Below the pieces are notes generated by a model. That model did not search any database and was not told where the DNA came from. It worked only from the letters and a program-made list of their open reading frames with translations. The position numbers and the translations under genes were made by a program. A stretch of DNA of 64,000 bases, from NCBI GenBank assembly GCA_963817025.1, contig CAWFML010000005.1, forward strand, positions 1,364,001-1,428,000, in the 5' to 3' direction. Each line of letters starts with the position of its first letter. The first letter of the stretch is position 1. Shown one piece after another: positions 34,835 through 43,956 of the stretch. The stretch is from JACMLC01 sp963817025. GTDB taxonomy: Bacteria > Acidobacteriota > Blastocatellia > Pyrinomonadales > Pyrinomonadaceae.

Positions 34835-36229
34835 ATGCGTCGTAGTTATTTGAGCTTGATTGCTTTGTGCGCCGCGCTTGTGGTGTGCGGCGTGCTGGTC
34901 TTGCAGCCGCCGGGCGCGCAGGCGCAAACAAAAGTGCCGCGTCTCAATTACAAAGAGCGCATGCTCGCCAACGGCATGCGCGTCCTCACCGTCGAGGATC
35001 ATTCCAGCCCGACAGTGACCATACAGGTCTGGTACAAGGTCGGCTCGAAAGATGACCCTGAAGGCCGCAGCGGTTTCGCGCATCTCTTCGAGCACCTGAT
35101 GTTCAAAAGCACCAAGAACATGAAGGACGAAACGATGGATCGTTTGACGGAGGACGTGGGCGGCTGGAACAACGCTTCGACGTGGGACGACTTTACGAAC
35201 TATTACGAGGTCGTGCCGTCGAATTATCTGGAAACCCTGCTCTGGGCCGAAGCAGACCGTCTGGGTTCGCTCAATGTCACGGAGAAGAACTTTCCTTCGG
35301 AGCGCGATGTCGTCAAAGAAGAGTTTCGCCAGAATTATGTGGCGAAGCCTTACGGCATGCTCTTTTACCTGATCGAGAAACGCTCCTTTACGACGCACCC
35401 GTATCGCCGTCCCGGCATCGGCAGCATCGAAGAATTGAATGCCGCTTCGCTCGAAGACGTGCGCGCGTTTCATAAAACTTTTTATCGCCCTGACAATGCG
35501 ACGCTGATCGTCGTCGGCGATTTCGAGCAGAAACAGCTTGACGGCTGGATTGATAAATATTTCGCGCGCATCCAGAAACCGGATTCGGCTATGCCGCGCG
35601 TGACCGTCAAAGAGCCTGAGCGCACCTCGGAGCAGCGTTTTACGGAATACCGCCCGAACGTGCCGCTGCCCGCAGTGGCTCTCACCTATCTCGCTCCGCC
35701 GGTGGCGAATGACGATGCGGCTGCGTTGCGTGTTGCAGCATCCATCCTGTCTGCTGGCGAATCTTCCAGACTCTATCAATCGCTCATCTACGAACAACAG
35801 CTCGCGCAGGACGCAGGAGCGAATGCGGATTTAAGGGAAGACACAGGGCTTTTTGTGATGTATGCGATTCTCGCGGAAGGCAAGAAGGTTGAAGATGCCG
35901 AACGCTCTCTGCTCGCAGAGTTGAAGCGCATACAGGATCAGCCCGTCACGGCAGCAGAGCTTGATAAGGCCAAGACGCAGATCGTCACGGGAGAGCTGCG
36001 CAACCGCGAGACCAGCGACGGTAAAGGATTCGCTCTCGGTCAGGCCACAATTCTTTACGGCGACCCGGCCCGCGCCAACACCAATATTGATCGCCTGCAA
36101 GCGGTCACGGCTGCGGACGTGCAGCGCGTCATGAAAAAATATTTCACGGACTCGAATCGCGTCGTCCTGCACTATCTGCCGGAATCCATGCGCGCGGCTG
36201 AGAAGACAGCAGGAGGGGGAAGCAAATGA
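34835..36229 (+). CDS. M16-family zinc peptidase, catalytic subunit
   Basis: A 464-residue exported protein with signal peptide 1-31 (ending GAQAQT). The inverted zinc motif HxxEH is His83-Leu-Phe-Glu86-His87 (FAHLFEHLMF), with a downstream Glu-rich helix (SERDVVKEEFRQN) for the third ligand. The length matches M16B half-size subunits. The stop overlaps the next gene's ATG (ATGA), and the two products probably form a periplasmic heterodimer like other M16B pairs. Confidence 0.92.
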   Translation: MRRSYLSLIALCAALVVCGVLVLQPPGAQAQTKVPRLNYKERMLANGMRVLTVEDHSSPTVTIQVWYKVGSKDDPEGRSGFAHLFEHLMFKSTKNMKDETMDRLTEDVGGWNNASTWDDFTNYYEVVPSNYLETLLWAEADRLGSLNVTEKNFPSERDVVKEEFRQNYVAKPYGMLFYLIEKRSFTTHPYRRPGIGSIEELNAASLEDVRAFHKTFYRPDNATLIVVGDFEQKQLDGWIDKYFARIQKPDSAMPRVTVKEPERTSEQRFTEYRPNVPLPAVALTYLAPPVANDDAAALRVAASILSAGESSRLYQSLIYEQQLAQDAGANADLREDTGLFVMYAILAEGKKVEDAERSLLAELKRIQDQPVTAAELDKAKTQIVTGELRNRETSDGKGFALGQATILYGDPARANTNIDRLQAVTAADVQRVMKKYFTDSNRVVLHYLPESMRAAEKTAGGGSK

Positions 36230-37728
36230 AATTTTCACACAACATATTCCGTCGCGCAGGTGTGCTGGCCGCCGCGTTATTCATGACAGCATCGCTCTCA
36301 AACGTCGCGCTCGGACAGCAGGAGACTCCGCCCGCTCCTGCCGCGCCGCGCTCGGCCACGATTCCCAAGCCCGTCGAAAAGACTCTCAAGAACGGCCTGC
36401 GCGTTATCGTCGTCGAGAGCGCGAATATGCCTCTCATCACCGCCGGGTTGATGGTCAAGAGCGGTGGCGAGATTGACCCTGCGCCCTTGAGCGGCTTAGC
36501 GAATATGACCGCAGACCTGCTAACCAAAGGAACGAAGTCGCGCACTGCGCCGGAGATAGCACAGGCCATAGAAGCTTTGGGCGGCGAACTCGGTTCCGGT
36601 GCGACGTGGGATTCTTCAATCGTCACGGTCAACGTCATGTCTTCCAGAATCAGCCCGGCAATGGAGATTCTTTCGGACGTGATTCGCAACCCGACGTTTA
36701 AGGAAGAGGAGATCGAACGCCTGCGCACGCAGAATCTGGATTCTCTCAAGGTGGCTCTGAGCCAGCCCGGCTCGCTCGCCGGTCTCGTAGCCTCGCGCGT
36801 TGTCTTTGGCGATGAAGCCTACGGGCATCCTCTTTCCGGCACGCCCGAATCCATGCAGCGCGTCAAACGCGATGACATCGTCGCCGTGCATGACAAATAT
36901 TATCGCCCGGATAACGCGATTCTCGTTTTCGCCGGGGACATCAAACCGGCTGATGCTTTCAAGCTTGCAGAGCGTCTGTTCGGTGACTGGGCCAAGCCTG
37001 CGAGCGCGCTGCCGATGTCTTCGATGAGCGAAGGCAAAGATGCTATGGCGGCCAAGCCGCGCGTGGTCGTGATTGATATGCCGGATGCAGGGCAGGCTGC
37101 GGTCGTCGTCGCGCGTCGCGGTCTAAAGCGCACAGACCCTGAATACTTCCGCGCCATCGTTGCCAATTCCGTGCTCGGCGGCGGCTATTCTGCGCGGCTC
37201 AATCAAGAGGTACGCATCAAGCGCGGCCTCAGTTATGGCGCGGGCAGCAGCATCTCTGCGCGGCGCAATGTGGGGCCGTTTACGGCTTCGACGCAGACCA
37301 AGAATGAATCTGGAGCCGAGGTCGCTTCGCTCTTGATGAGCGAGCTGGCGCGTCTTTCGAGCGAGCCGATTGCTGATACGGAGCTGACCCCGCGCAAGGC
37401 TGTGCTGACCGGAAATTTCGGGCGCAATCTGGAAACGACCGACGGGCTGGTGACGCAGATTGCCAATCTCGCGCTCCACGGTCTGAGTCTTGATGAGATT
37501 AATAACTATATCAAGAACGTGCAGTCAGTCTCCGGCGCGGATGTGCAGAAATTCGCAGGCTCGCGGATCGATTCAAAGGGAGCGAGCGTGATTATCGTCG
37601 GCAACGCCAAGGTGTTTCTCGAAGACCTGCGCAAGCAGTTTCCTAATGTCGAGGTGATACCCGCCGCCGATCTTGACCTGAACAGCGCCAGCCTCAGAAA
37701 GAACGAGACTGGCTCATTGAAGAAGTAA
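36226..37728 (+). CDS. M16-family peptidase, non-catalytic partner subunit
   Basis: A 500-residue exported homologue of the preceding subunit (signal peptide about 1-29). At the position of HxxEH it reads GLANMTADLLTKGT, so the zinc ligands are gone. The M16 C-terminal features remain: YYRPDNAILVFAGDI and GGGYSARLNQEVRIKRGLSY, where the RxxxGLSYG-like motif contributes to the partner's active site. The four-base overlap with the catalytic gene supports one-to-one expression. Confidence 0.92.
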   Translation: MKFSHNIFRRAGVLAAALFMTASLSNVALGQQETPPAPAAPRSATIPKPVEKTLKNGLRVIVVESANMPLITAGLMVKSGGEIDPAPLSGLANMTADLLTKGTKSRTAPEIAQAIEALGGELGSGATWDSSIVTVNVMSSRISPAMEILSDVIRNPTFKEEEIERLRTQNLDSLKVALSQPGSLAGLVASRVVFGDEAYGHPLSGTPESMQRVKRDDIVAVHDKYYRPDNAILVFAGDIKPADAFKLAERLFGDWAKPASALPMSSMSEGKDAMAAKPRVVVIDMPDAGQAAVVVARRGLKRTDPEYFRAIVANSVLGGGYSARLNQEVRIKRGLSYGAGSSISARRNVGPFTASTQTKNESGAEVASLLMSELARLSSEPIADTELTPRKAVLTGNFGRNLETTDGLVTQIANLALHGLSLDEINNYIKNVQSVSGADVQKFAGSRIDSKGASVIIVGNAKVFLEDLRKQFPNVEVIPAADLDLNSASLRKNETGSLKK

Positions 37729-37730
37729 CG

Positions 37731-37860
37731 CTTCACCGCAGAGACGCTAAAGAAGGCAAAAGGTAAAAGTAAAAAAGTAAAAGTCAGAACAGCATTCAAG
37801 CCTGCTTCACTTTTGCCTTTTACCTTTTTACTTTTACCTTTCTTCCGTCTCTGCGGTGTA
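37731..37860. repeat. Nested intergenic hairpin: CACCGCAGAGACG outside, AGGTAAAAGTAAAA inside
   Basis: Outer arms 37731-37754 (CACCGCAGAGACGC) and 37839-37860 (GTCTCTGCGGTG) enclose inner arms 37755-37787 (AAAAGGTAAAAGTAAAAAAG) and 37805-37838 (CTTTTGCCTTTTACC, then TTTTTACTTTTACC). It starts three bases after the M16 partner's stop. Confidence 0.8.
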
Positions 37861-37879
37861 AATACTTTTAGGAGAAGCA

Positions 37880-38503
37880 ATGAGATATAGATTTTCTATC
37901 ACTCTCCTCATTCTTGTCCTTTCTTTTATTTCGACTGTGCGGGCGCAGGACGATGAGGGCTATGCTGCCGCCAGAGACGCTGAAGCGCAGGCCGCTGTGC
38001 ATCAGTTGACAGACCGCGACTCGCTTGTCCGGCAGCGTGCGGCTGAAGTGCTGGCGAATCTCGCAGCCGTCGAGCACCAACGGCTCATCGAAGGCTATTT
38101 ACTACAAGAGAAGAACGAGCGCGTGCGCCTTGCGCTCAACTGGGCGCTGTATCGCACGGGGCGGAACAAGGCTCTCTATAGCATTGTCAGAGACCTGCAA
38201 AGTGATTCCCGTCGCACGCAGGCCGTCGGCTATCTCTCGCAGCTTCCCGGCCCGCAGCCGCTCGCTCCATTCTTTAATCGCGCGGATAGAAAAATGCTCA
38301 TCGGATTGCTTGAAGCGATGGCGCGCATCGGCAATGCTGAGACGCTGGAACAAATCAAGCCTTATCTGATCGCGCTCGATCCTGAAATCAGCGAAGCCGC
38401 CAAATTCGCAGACCGCGAGATTACCTCTCGCCTCGCGCAAACCCCTACGGACAATGCCACACGCCCGCGCGAAGTGGGCAAGACGGAAAACTCTTCGCCA
38501 TAG
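37880..38503 (+). CDS. Secreted HEAT-repeat protein
   Basis: A 207-residue protein with signal peptide 1-23 (LILVLSFISTVRAQ) and three to four HEAT-like helical pairs: AVHQLTDRDSLVRQRAAEVL, KNERVRLALNWALYRTG, SDSRRTQAVGYLSQL and AMARIGNAETLEQIKPYL. HEAT proteins of this kind act as binding scaffolds. It follows the M16 pair but is separated from it by a nested hairpin, so a functional link is uncertain. AGGAGAAGC precedes the ATG. Confidence 0.75.
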   Translation: MRYRFSITLLILVLSFISTVRAQDDEGYAAARDAEAQAAVHQLTDRDSLVRQRAAEVLANLAAVEHQRLIEGYLLQEKNERVRLALNWALYRTGRNKALYSIVRDLQSDSRRTQAVGYLSQLPGPQPLAPFFNRADRKMLIGLLEAMARIGNAETLEQIKPYLIALDPEISEAAKFADREITSRLAQTPTDNATRPREVGKTENSSP

Positions 38504-38518
38504 AGGCTAACGAAAAAA

Positions 38519-38600
38519 TCTCCCGCAAAGGCGCAAAGGCGCAAAGGCGCAAAGAAAGACAAGTTGCTTTCTTTGCGCCTTTGCGCCTTTGCGGGAGACG
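38519..38600. repeat. Intergenic hairpin, CGCAAAGG theme
   Basis: Left arm 38519-38562 (CCCGCAAAGGCGCAAAGGCG with four CGCAAAG units) and right arm 38563-38600 (CTTTGCGCCTTTGCGCC, three units). It is the cleanest example of this theme in the window. Confidence 0.85.
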
Positions 38601-38634
38601 TTCTCTTCATCATGCCGGAACTGGCTTTGGCTGC

Positions 38635-38640
38635 TATAAT
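38635..38640 (+). promoter_or_regulatory. Candidate -10 box in GCTGCTATAATTC
   Basis: TATAAT lies 43 bases before the ATG at 38683, immediately after a hairpin, in the same 13-base context as 34124-34136. Confidence 0.5.
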
Positions 38641-38682
38641 TCTATAAATTGAGTTTTCAAATCTGAGCTGACCAGATGATTG

Positions 38683-40464
38683 ATGCATTCTAATTTACGT
38701 TCATTCCTTGACCTGCTTGAGCGCGAGCATGATCTCGTGCATATCGAAACAGAGGTTGACCCATATCTTGAGCTGGCGGAGATACACCGGCGCGTCATCG
38801 AGCGCGGCGGGCCTGCGCTGCTTTTCTCGCGCATCAAGGGCAGCCGCTATCCTGTCGTGACCAATCTCTTCGGCACTGCACGCCGCATCGAGCGCGCCTT
38901 TGGTCCAAAGCCGGAAGCCTTAGTGCGCGAGGTGGTGCAGGTCGCGGAAAGCCTCTTGCCGCCGCGCCCTGCAAAGCTCTGGCAACATCGCGCGCTCGCA
39001 ATGGAAGCCTTAAAGCTCGGCACTCGAAGCACTGGGCGCGCACCCGTGACGCAGGTTCTGGACCAGCCCGCGCGACTTGATGAGCTGCCGATACTAACGA
39101 CGTGGCAGGAGGATGGCGGCCCATTTATCACACTGCCGCTCGTCTACACGGAGCATCCTGTCACCGGCAAGCATAATCTGGGCATGTACCGTGTCCAGCG
39201 ATACGACGCGCAGGCGACCGGCCTCCACTGGCAGATACACAAGGGTGGAGGCTTTCATTATCACGAAGCCGAACGCATGGGCCAGCCGTTGCCCGTGACG
39301 ATTTTTCTGGGAGGCCCGCCCGCGCTCATTCTCTCTGCGATTGCCCCGCTGCCGGAAGACGTGCCGGAACTGGTGCTGGCATCCGTGCTCGCTGGCGAAA
39401 AAATCAAAGTCACCAAAAATACTCTCAAAGATTTTACGCATCGCCTCGTCGCTGAAGCTGAGTTTGCGCTCGTCGGGCGCGTGCCGCCGCATGAGAGACG
39501 ACCCGAAGGGCCGTTTGGCGATCATTACGGCTACTATTCTTTGCAGCATGATTATCCGGTCTTTCATTGCGAGGCGGTCTTTCATCGCAGAGATGCTATC
39601 TATCCTGCGACGGTGGTGGGCAGGCCGCGACAGGAAGATTTTTTTATCGGAGATTATTTACAAAAACTGCTGTCGCCGCTCTTTCCGCTGGTCATGCCGA
39701 GCGTGCGCGATTTGTGGAGCTATGGCGAGACGGGCTTTCACTCGCTGGCGGCGGCTGTCGTCCGCGAGAGATACGGGCGCGAAGCTCTGGTCTCAGGATT
39801 TCGCATCCTTGGCGAAGGCCAGCTCTCGCTCACAAAGTTTCTGATACTGACCGACACGCCGCAGGATTTAAGAGACTTTAAATCGCTCTTTGAGCATGTG
39901 CTTGCGCGTGTCCGTTGGGAGAGCGACCTGTTTATCTTCTCGAATGTCTCAATGGATACGCTCGACTACACGAGCGGGACGGTCAATGAGGGAAGCAAGG
40001 CCATCCTGCTAGGGTTAGGCGAAGCCGTGCGCGAGTTGCCGCGCGAATTCAGAGGAGAGTTGCCGCACGGTGTCTCGCGTGCAGAAGTCTTCTGCGGCGG
40101 CTGTCTGGTCGTCGAAGGCTTGCCGTATGAGAAGGATGCTGAGCAGGCTGCGCGGCTGGCGCGCGAAGAGGCTTTTGCAGATTGGCCGCTGGTTGTTCTT
40201 CATGATGATGCAGGCGTCGCACACAGGGCTTCGGATTTTCTCTGGGCCACCTGGACGAGGTTTGAGCCAGCTTCGGATATTTATGCGGCGGAGACCACAG
40301 TCCGGCATCATCATCTGTCCTATCGCGCGCCCATTGTCATAGATGCGCGTATGAAGAACGGCTATCCAGACGTGTTGATTGTGCGTCCGGACATAGCAGA
40401 GCTGGTTGACGGTCGCTGGCGCGAATATTTCCCGCAGGGTTTGAATATCAAAGAAGCCGTATAG
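38683..40464 (+). CDS. UbiD-family decarboxylase
   Basis: A 593-residue prenylated-FMN-dependent decarboxylase of the kind used on aromatic carboxylic acids in ubiquinone or menaquinone synthesis. The family segments GGPALLFSRIKGSRYPVVTNLFG, GMYRVQRYDAQATGLHWQIH, AEAEFALVGRVPPHERRPEGPFGDHYGYY and YPATVVGRPRQEDFFIG are all present, including the conserved Arg and Glu of the active site. The start is ATG 38683; the TTG one codon earlier is not needed. The flavin prenyltransferase UbiX is not in the window. The stop abuts the next gene's ATG. Confidence 0.93.
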   Translation: MHSNLRSFLDLLEREHDLVHIETEVDPYLELAEIHRRVIERGGPALLFSRIKGSRYPVVTNLFGTARRIERAFGPKPEALVREVVQVAESLLPPRPAKLWQHRALAMEALKLGTRSTGRAPVTQVLDQPARLDELPILTTWQEDGGPFITLPLVYTEHPVTGKHNLGMYRVQRYDAQATGLHWQIHKGGGFHYHEAERMGQPLPVTIFLGGPPALILSAIAPLPEDVPELVLASVLAGEKIKVTKNTLKDFTHRLVAEAEFALVGRVPPHERRPEGPFGDHYGYYSLQHDYPVFHCEAVFHRRDAIYPATVVGRPRQEDFFIGDYLQKLLSPLFPLVMPSVRDLWSYGETGFHSLAAAVVRERYGREALVSGFRILGEGQLSLTKFLILTDTPQDLRDFKSLFEHVLARVRWESDLFIFSNVSMDTLDYTSGTVNEGSKAILLGLGEAVRELPREFRGELPHGVSRAEVFCGGCLVVEGLPYEKDAEQAARLAREEAFADWPLVVLHDDAGVAHRASDFLWATWTRFEPASDIYAAETTVRHHHLSYRAPIVIDARMKNGYPDVLIVRPDIAELVDGRWREYFPQGLNIKEAV

Positions 40465-41325
40465 ATGAATATTTTCAAGACCAAAAAAAGAATTGCTCTC
40501 TTTATCTTCGGAGCGATTCTGTTGACAGGCTTGTGTCTGGCTCTCTGGGCCTTTGTCATCGAGCCGAACCGCGTCGTCGTTAACGAAGAAGAGATTAAAT
40601 TGGCTGCGTGGCCCGCCGCCCTTAACGGTCTACGGGTCGTTGCCATCTCAGACATTCACGGAGGCTCGCGCTATATCAACGAGGCGAAGCTGGAAAAGGT
40701 CGTTGCGATGATTAACGCGGCGCAGCCTGACTTGATAGTCATTCTAGGAGATTTTATCGCGCAGGATGAGAAGGAAAATGTTTTGATGGAGCCGGAAGTC
40801 ATGGCCGGAAAGCTCAAGGCGTTGCGCGCCAGATACGGAGTTTATGCTGTGCTGGGGAATCACGATTGGTGGTTTGACGGCGAGCGCGTGAGGCGCAGCC
40901 TGACTGAAGCTGGCATCCGCGTGCTGGAAAACGATGTCGCGCAGATTCAGAAGGATGGTCAAACACTGTGGCTTATGGGCGTGCCGGATTTCTGGACCAG
41001 ACAGCCGATAGACCTCAGACCCGTGCTCCAAAAAATCACTACGAATGATCCGGTCATCGCTCTGACGCATAACCCCGACGTGTTTCCCACGCTCCCTGCA
41101 AACGTCATCTTAACTTTAGCCGGGCACACGCACGGCGGGCAGGTTCGCATCCCTTTGATAGGGCGTCCGATTGTTCCTTCAAAATACGATGAGAGATATG
41201 CTATCGGGCATGTGGTCGAGAATGAGCGGCATCTTTACGTCACTCCCGGCATCGGCACGACGGGGATCGCCGTGCGGTTCCTAGTCCCGCCGGAGATTTC
41301 AGTTTTGACTCTTAAGTCGAATTAG
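40465..41325 (+). CDS. Membrane-anchored metallophosphoesterase (YkuE-like)
   Basis: A 286-residue calcineurin-type phosphoesterase with an N-terminal membrane helix (residues 9-33). All metal motifs are visible: SDIHGG, LGDFIAQD, GNHDWW, LTHNPDVF and AGHTHGGQVRIP. This pattern is that of YkuE-like enzymes, some of which act on UDP-diacylglucosamine-type or phospholipid substrates; the substrate here is unknown. It begins directly at the UbiD gene's stop (TAGATG), so the two are co-translated. Confidence 0.9.
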   Translation: MNIFKTKKRIALFIFGAILLTGLCLALWAFVIEPNRVVVNEEEIKLAAWPAALNGLRVVAISDIHGGSRYINEAKLEKVVAMINAAQPDLIVILGDFIAQDEKENVLMEPEVMAGKLKALRARYGVYAVLGNHDWWFDGERVRRSLTEAGIRVLENDVAQIQKDGQTLWLMGVPDFWTRQPIDLRPVLQKITTNDPVIALTHNPDVFPTLPANVILTLAGHTHGGQVRIPLIGRPIVPSKYDERYAIGHVVENERHLYVTPGIGTTGIAVRFLVPPEISVLTLKSN

Positions 41326-41340
41326 CCAGCGCGGTTGTTT

Positions 41341-41427
41341 GACACAGAGGACACAGAGGTAGGAAATCAATTTCAGATTTGAGATTCTGAATTTGAAATC
41401 TTCTTAAACCTCTGCGTCCTCTGTGGC
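41341..41427. repeat. Intergenic hairpin, GACACAGAGGACACAGAGG theme
   Basis: Left arm 41341-41362 (GACACAGAGGACACAGAGG) pairs with 41406-41427 (AACCTCTGCGTCCTCTGTGG). The interior also contains a small inverted pair, GATTTGAGATTC against GAATTTGAAATC. It lies between convergent genes. Confidence 0.75.
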
Positions 41428-41436
41428 GAAAAATCT

Positions 41437-42861
41437 TTAGAGCGGAAGACGAAGCGTAAAGATCGCGCCGCCTGCCGGGTTGTTAGCCGCGCTGAGCGTG
41501 CCGCCATGTTCCGTGACGACGCGATGCGCGAGCGCGAGGCCGACGCCGTGTCCCTTTGATTTTGTAGTAAAGAAGGGAATGAAGATGCGTTGCAAATCCC
41601 GTTCGGGGATGCCTCCGCCGGTGTCGGAAATCTCTATTCTGGACCAGACCTGCCCTGTTGTATCCTGCTCTTGCGAGCCGCGAACCGTGACCATGCGCGC
41701 CGTAGTCTCTTCTGCGATGGCTTCGGCAGCATTACGCAAGAGGTTAAGCAGGGCCTGTCGCAGCATGCGCTCATCCGCTTGAACATTTGGAAGCTCGCCT
41801 TCGATGACAAGCCGGACGCGCAGCCCGTCATAGAGACTCTTTAACTCATCGGAGCATTCTTCAATCAACTCACTTAGTGAAACATCCGTTAGGTCAAGGG
41901 GCTGCGGGCGCGCGAAGTTGAGAAAGGCCGTGACCATTGCCGAGAGGCTGCGAACTTCGCCGAGCAGTCCGGCGGCTGCCCCGCGACCGCGTTCGTCGAG
42001 TTCGAGGGTCTGCATCAACTGTGCATAGCCATGAAGCGTGGCGAGAGCGTTCTTGAATTCGTGGGCCAATCCTGCGGACATCTCTCCGAGGCTTTCCAGA
42101 TTTCTTTTGAGCGCGACCTGCTCGCGCAGTTGCGTCACTTCTGTGAGGTCTGTCAGCAGGCAGAGCGCGCCGCGCGCACCGCGTTCCATGACAGGGTCAA
42201 TCGGCGCGATGGTCACGCCGAGGCGACGCGTGCGACCACCCGCGCCTGTCGCCAGCACCTCTTCGCGCCGGTAGAGTTCGCCTGTTTTCAGGCAACGCTC
42301 GACCATCCCGGCCAGTTCGGGAACTGTGGCGAGCAGCGCGCTGAGATGCTGGCCCTCTGCTTCGCCGTCCGTATCAAGAAGGATGCGTGCGGGAGCATTG
42401 ACCATCGTCGCCTGCCCCTGCGCGCCGAATGCTATGAGACCGGAGGGGACGCTGGCGACAATCCGCTCGCTAAACTTTTGAGCCGATGCCGCGCGCTCGC
42501 TGGCCTGCGCGGTGAGGCTTTCAAGAGTGCGTTGCTGGGATTGAAGCTGTGCGACGACGGATTGAAAAGTTTCGAGCACAAATTCCGCTTCGTCACGGGC
42601 TTTGATTGGTTGAGCAGAGACAGGCGCGCGTTCTGCTTCGCCTACGAGCTGGCGGTAAGGTCTGAGCAGCCACCTCAGAAGCAGCGTCACGCACAAGATC
42701 GTGACCACGAGCGTCGAGATAAAAACCAGCAGGAGCACAGGCGCGCGTGCGCCCGTCGTCACAGGCCCAAAGGCAAACAGCATCACGGCCAGAAGGCTCG
42801 CCAGCAGGCACACCCCGCCCAGCAGGGCCAGCACCATTTGCAGACGGCTTCCATAACGCAT
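41437..42861 (-). CDS. Sensor histidine kinase (PAS, HisKA, HATPase)
   Basis: A 474-residue inner-membrane kinase. Two hydrophobic segments (about 8-33 and 42-65) are followed by a coiled region, a PAS domain (about 130-245) and HisKA with phospho-acceptor His267 in GLAHEFKNALATLHGYA. The HATPase domain has the N-box (RQALLNLLRNAAEAI) and the G-boxes (DTGGGIPERDL and GHGVGLALAHRVV). This is the NtrB/AtoS-like type that usually pairs with a sigma-54 activator, and no such regulator is in view. The longer frame to 42927 translates a hairpin repeat, so I start at MRYGSRLQ. Confidence 0.92.
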   Translation of the reverse strand: MRYGSRLQMVLALLGGVCLLASLLAVMLFAFGPVTTGARAPVLLLVFISTLVVTILCVTLLLRWLLRPYRQLVGEAERAPVSAQPIKARDEAEFVLETFQSVVAQLQSQQRTLESLTAQASERAASAQKFSERIVASVPSGLIAFGAQGQATMVNAPARILLDTDGEAEGQHLSALLATVPELAGMVERCLKTGELYRREEVLATGAGGRTRRLGVTIAPIDPVMERGARGALCLLTDLTEVTQLREQVALKRNLESLGEMSAGLAHEFKNALATLHGYAQLMQTLELDERGRGAAAGLLGEVRSLSAMVTAFLNFARPQPLDLTDVSLSELIEECSDELKSLYDGLRVRLVIEGELPNVQADERMLRQALLNLLRNAAEAIAEETTARMVTVRGSQEQDTTGQVWSRIEISDTGGGIPERDLQRIFIPFFTTKSKGHGVGLALAHRVVTEHGGTLSAANNPAGGAIFTLRLPL

Positions 42862-42867
42862 AAAGGG

Positions 42868-42915
42868 CAGTGACAAGTGATAAGTGACGAGTTGAAGACA
42901 AACAGCTTCTTGCTT
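42868..42915. repeat. Partial intergenic repeat, GTGACAAGTGATAAGTGAC theme
   Basis: One arm (42868-42893) is clear. The complementary arm is nearly absent, reduced to CTTGCTTGCCAGC-like sequence near 42908-42920. It looks like a decayed or half-deleted hairpin. Confidence 0.5.
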
Positions 42916-42923
42916 GCCAGCAA

Positions 42924-43820
42924 TCACTTAAACTGAGAGGCATACCACGTGATTAAATATTTGCCGACCAGCAGGGCGATGACTGCGCCGATGCCCAGAA
43001 AGATGCCGAAGGGAAGGAGCATTTGCAGATTTCTCTCGCGCCGTTTGAGCATCAGGAGCACGCCTGTTATGGAGCCGGAGATGACGCCCAGAAAAAGAGT
43101 CAGCAGCGTCAAACGCCATCCCAGAAAAGCTCCCACCATCAGCATCATCTTCACATCGCCGAGGCCCATCGCTTCGACTCCGCGCAGCTTTTCCCAGACA
43201 AAGCCGATCAACCACAGCACGCCGCCCCCGGCCAGTGCGCCGAGGACTGCGCCGACGAGCGAGACGGCCCAGACGGGCCAGCCGGGAAATGTTCCGAGCA
43301 ACTGTGGGCCAAGATCGTCAAAGTATGGCGTGCCCGTTAAATACGGGATTGCAAGACGGGCTAAGACTGCGAAGACCATGCCGGGATATGTGATGGCGTC
43401 CGGCAGAATCATGTGCTCCGCGTCAATAAAGACGAGCGCGATGAGCATCGTGACGAAAATCAAGTCGAAGGGCAGGGCAAAGCCGATGCCGTCCCGCAGG
43501 AACACTGCGCCGAACATAAGCGCGGTCAAAAGCTCTACGCCCGGATAGCGTGCGGAGATGGGCGCGCTGCACGAGCGGCAGCGCCCGCGCAGGACAAGCC
43601 AACTGATGACCGGAATATTATCGTAGGCTTTGATGGCCGTCGCGCATGAAGGACAGCGCGAGTTTGGAAAGACGATTGACTCCTCGCGCGGCAGACGATG
43701 GATGACGACGTTCAGAAAACTTCCGATGATCGCGCCGAGCGAGGCGACCAGCAGGCAGGAGAGCCAGACAGGCAAACCCGGAAAAGGTTCTATCAGAAAA
43801 AGATTGAGAGAGAGAATCAT
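42924..43820 (-). CDS. pilD: Type IV prepilin peptidase / N-methyltransferase
   Basis: A 298-residue A24 aspartyl membrane protease that cleaves and N-methylates type IV pilin leaders. The N-terminal cytoplasmic loop carries the zinc tetrad Cys56/Cys59 and Cys81/Cys84 (CPSCATAIKAYDNIP, then CRSCSAPISARYP). The two catalytic aspartates are in VFIDAEHMILPDAITYP and EAMGLGDVKMMLMVGAFLGW. About eight membrane segments are present. The histidine kinase gene follows 62 bases downstream, so the pair may be co-transcribed. Confidence 0.94.
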   Translation of the reverse strand: MILSLNLFLIEPFPGLPVWLSCLLVASLGAIIGSFLNVVIHRLPREESIVFPNSRCPSCATAIKAYDNIPVISWLVLRGRCRSCSAPISARYPGVELLTALMFGAVFLRDGIGFALPFDLIFVTMLIALVFIDAEHMILPDAITYPGMVFAVLARLAIPYLTGTPYFDDLGPQLLGTFPGWPVWAVSLVGAVLGALAGGGVLWLIGFVWEKLRGVEAMGLGDVKMMLMVGAFLGWRLTLLTLFLGVISGSITGVLLMLKRRERNLQMLLPFGIFLGIGAVIALLVGKYLITWYASQFK

Positions 43821-43956
43821 GTGCAGTTTTATTATCCCGTCAGAGCAGCGCGCTTTGAACTAACATGCTAGACTTGTGCGCGCTCATGCCCTTTGAGCAT
43901 GATACGGTTTTGTCGCGCTTTGCGAAAGATGTAATTTTTGACGGAGGCCAACGGGT

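Noticed and set aside
34817..35797. 326-codon open frame opposite the M16 protease gene
   Set aside because: Antisense to a gene with an intact HxxEH motif and signal peptide; not a plausible protein.
38519..38600. CGCAAAGG strings as a short CRISPR-like array
   Set aside because: Units are about 9 bases without spacers and form an inverted repeat, with no cas genes nearby.
42031..42873. 280-codon open frame opposite the histidine kinase gene
   Set aside because: Antisense shadow produced by GC-rich codon bias.
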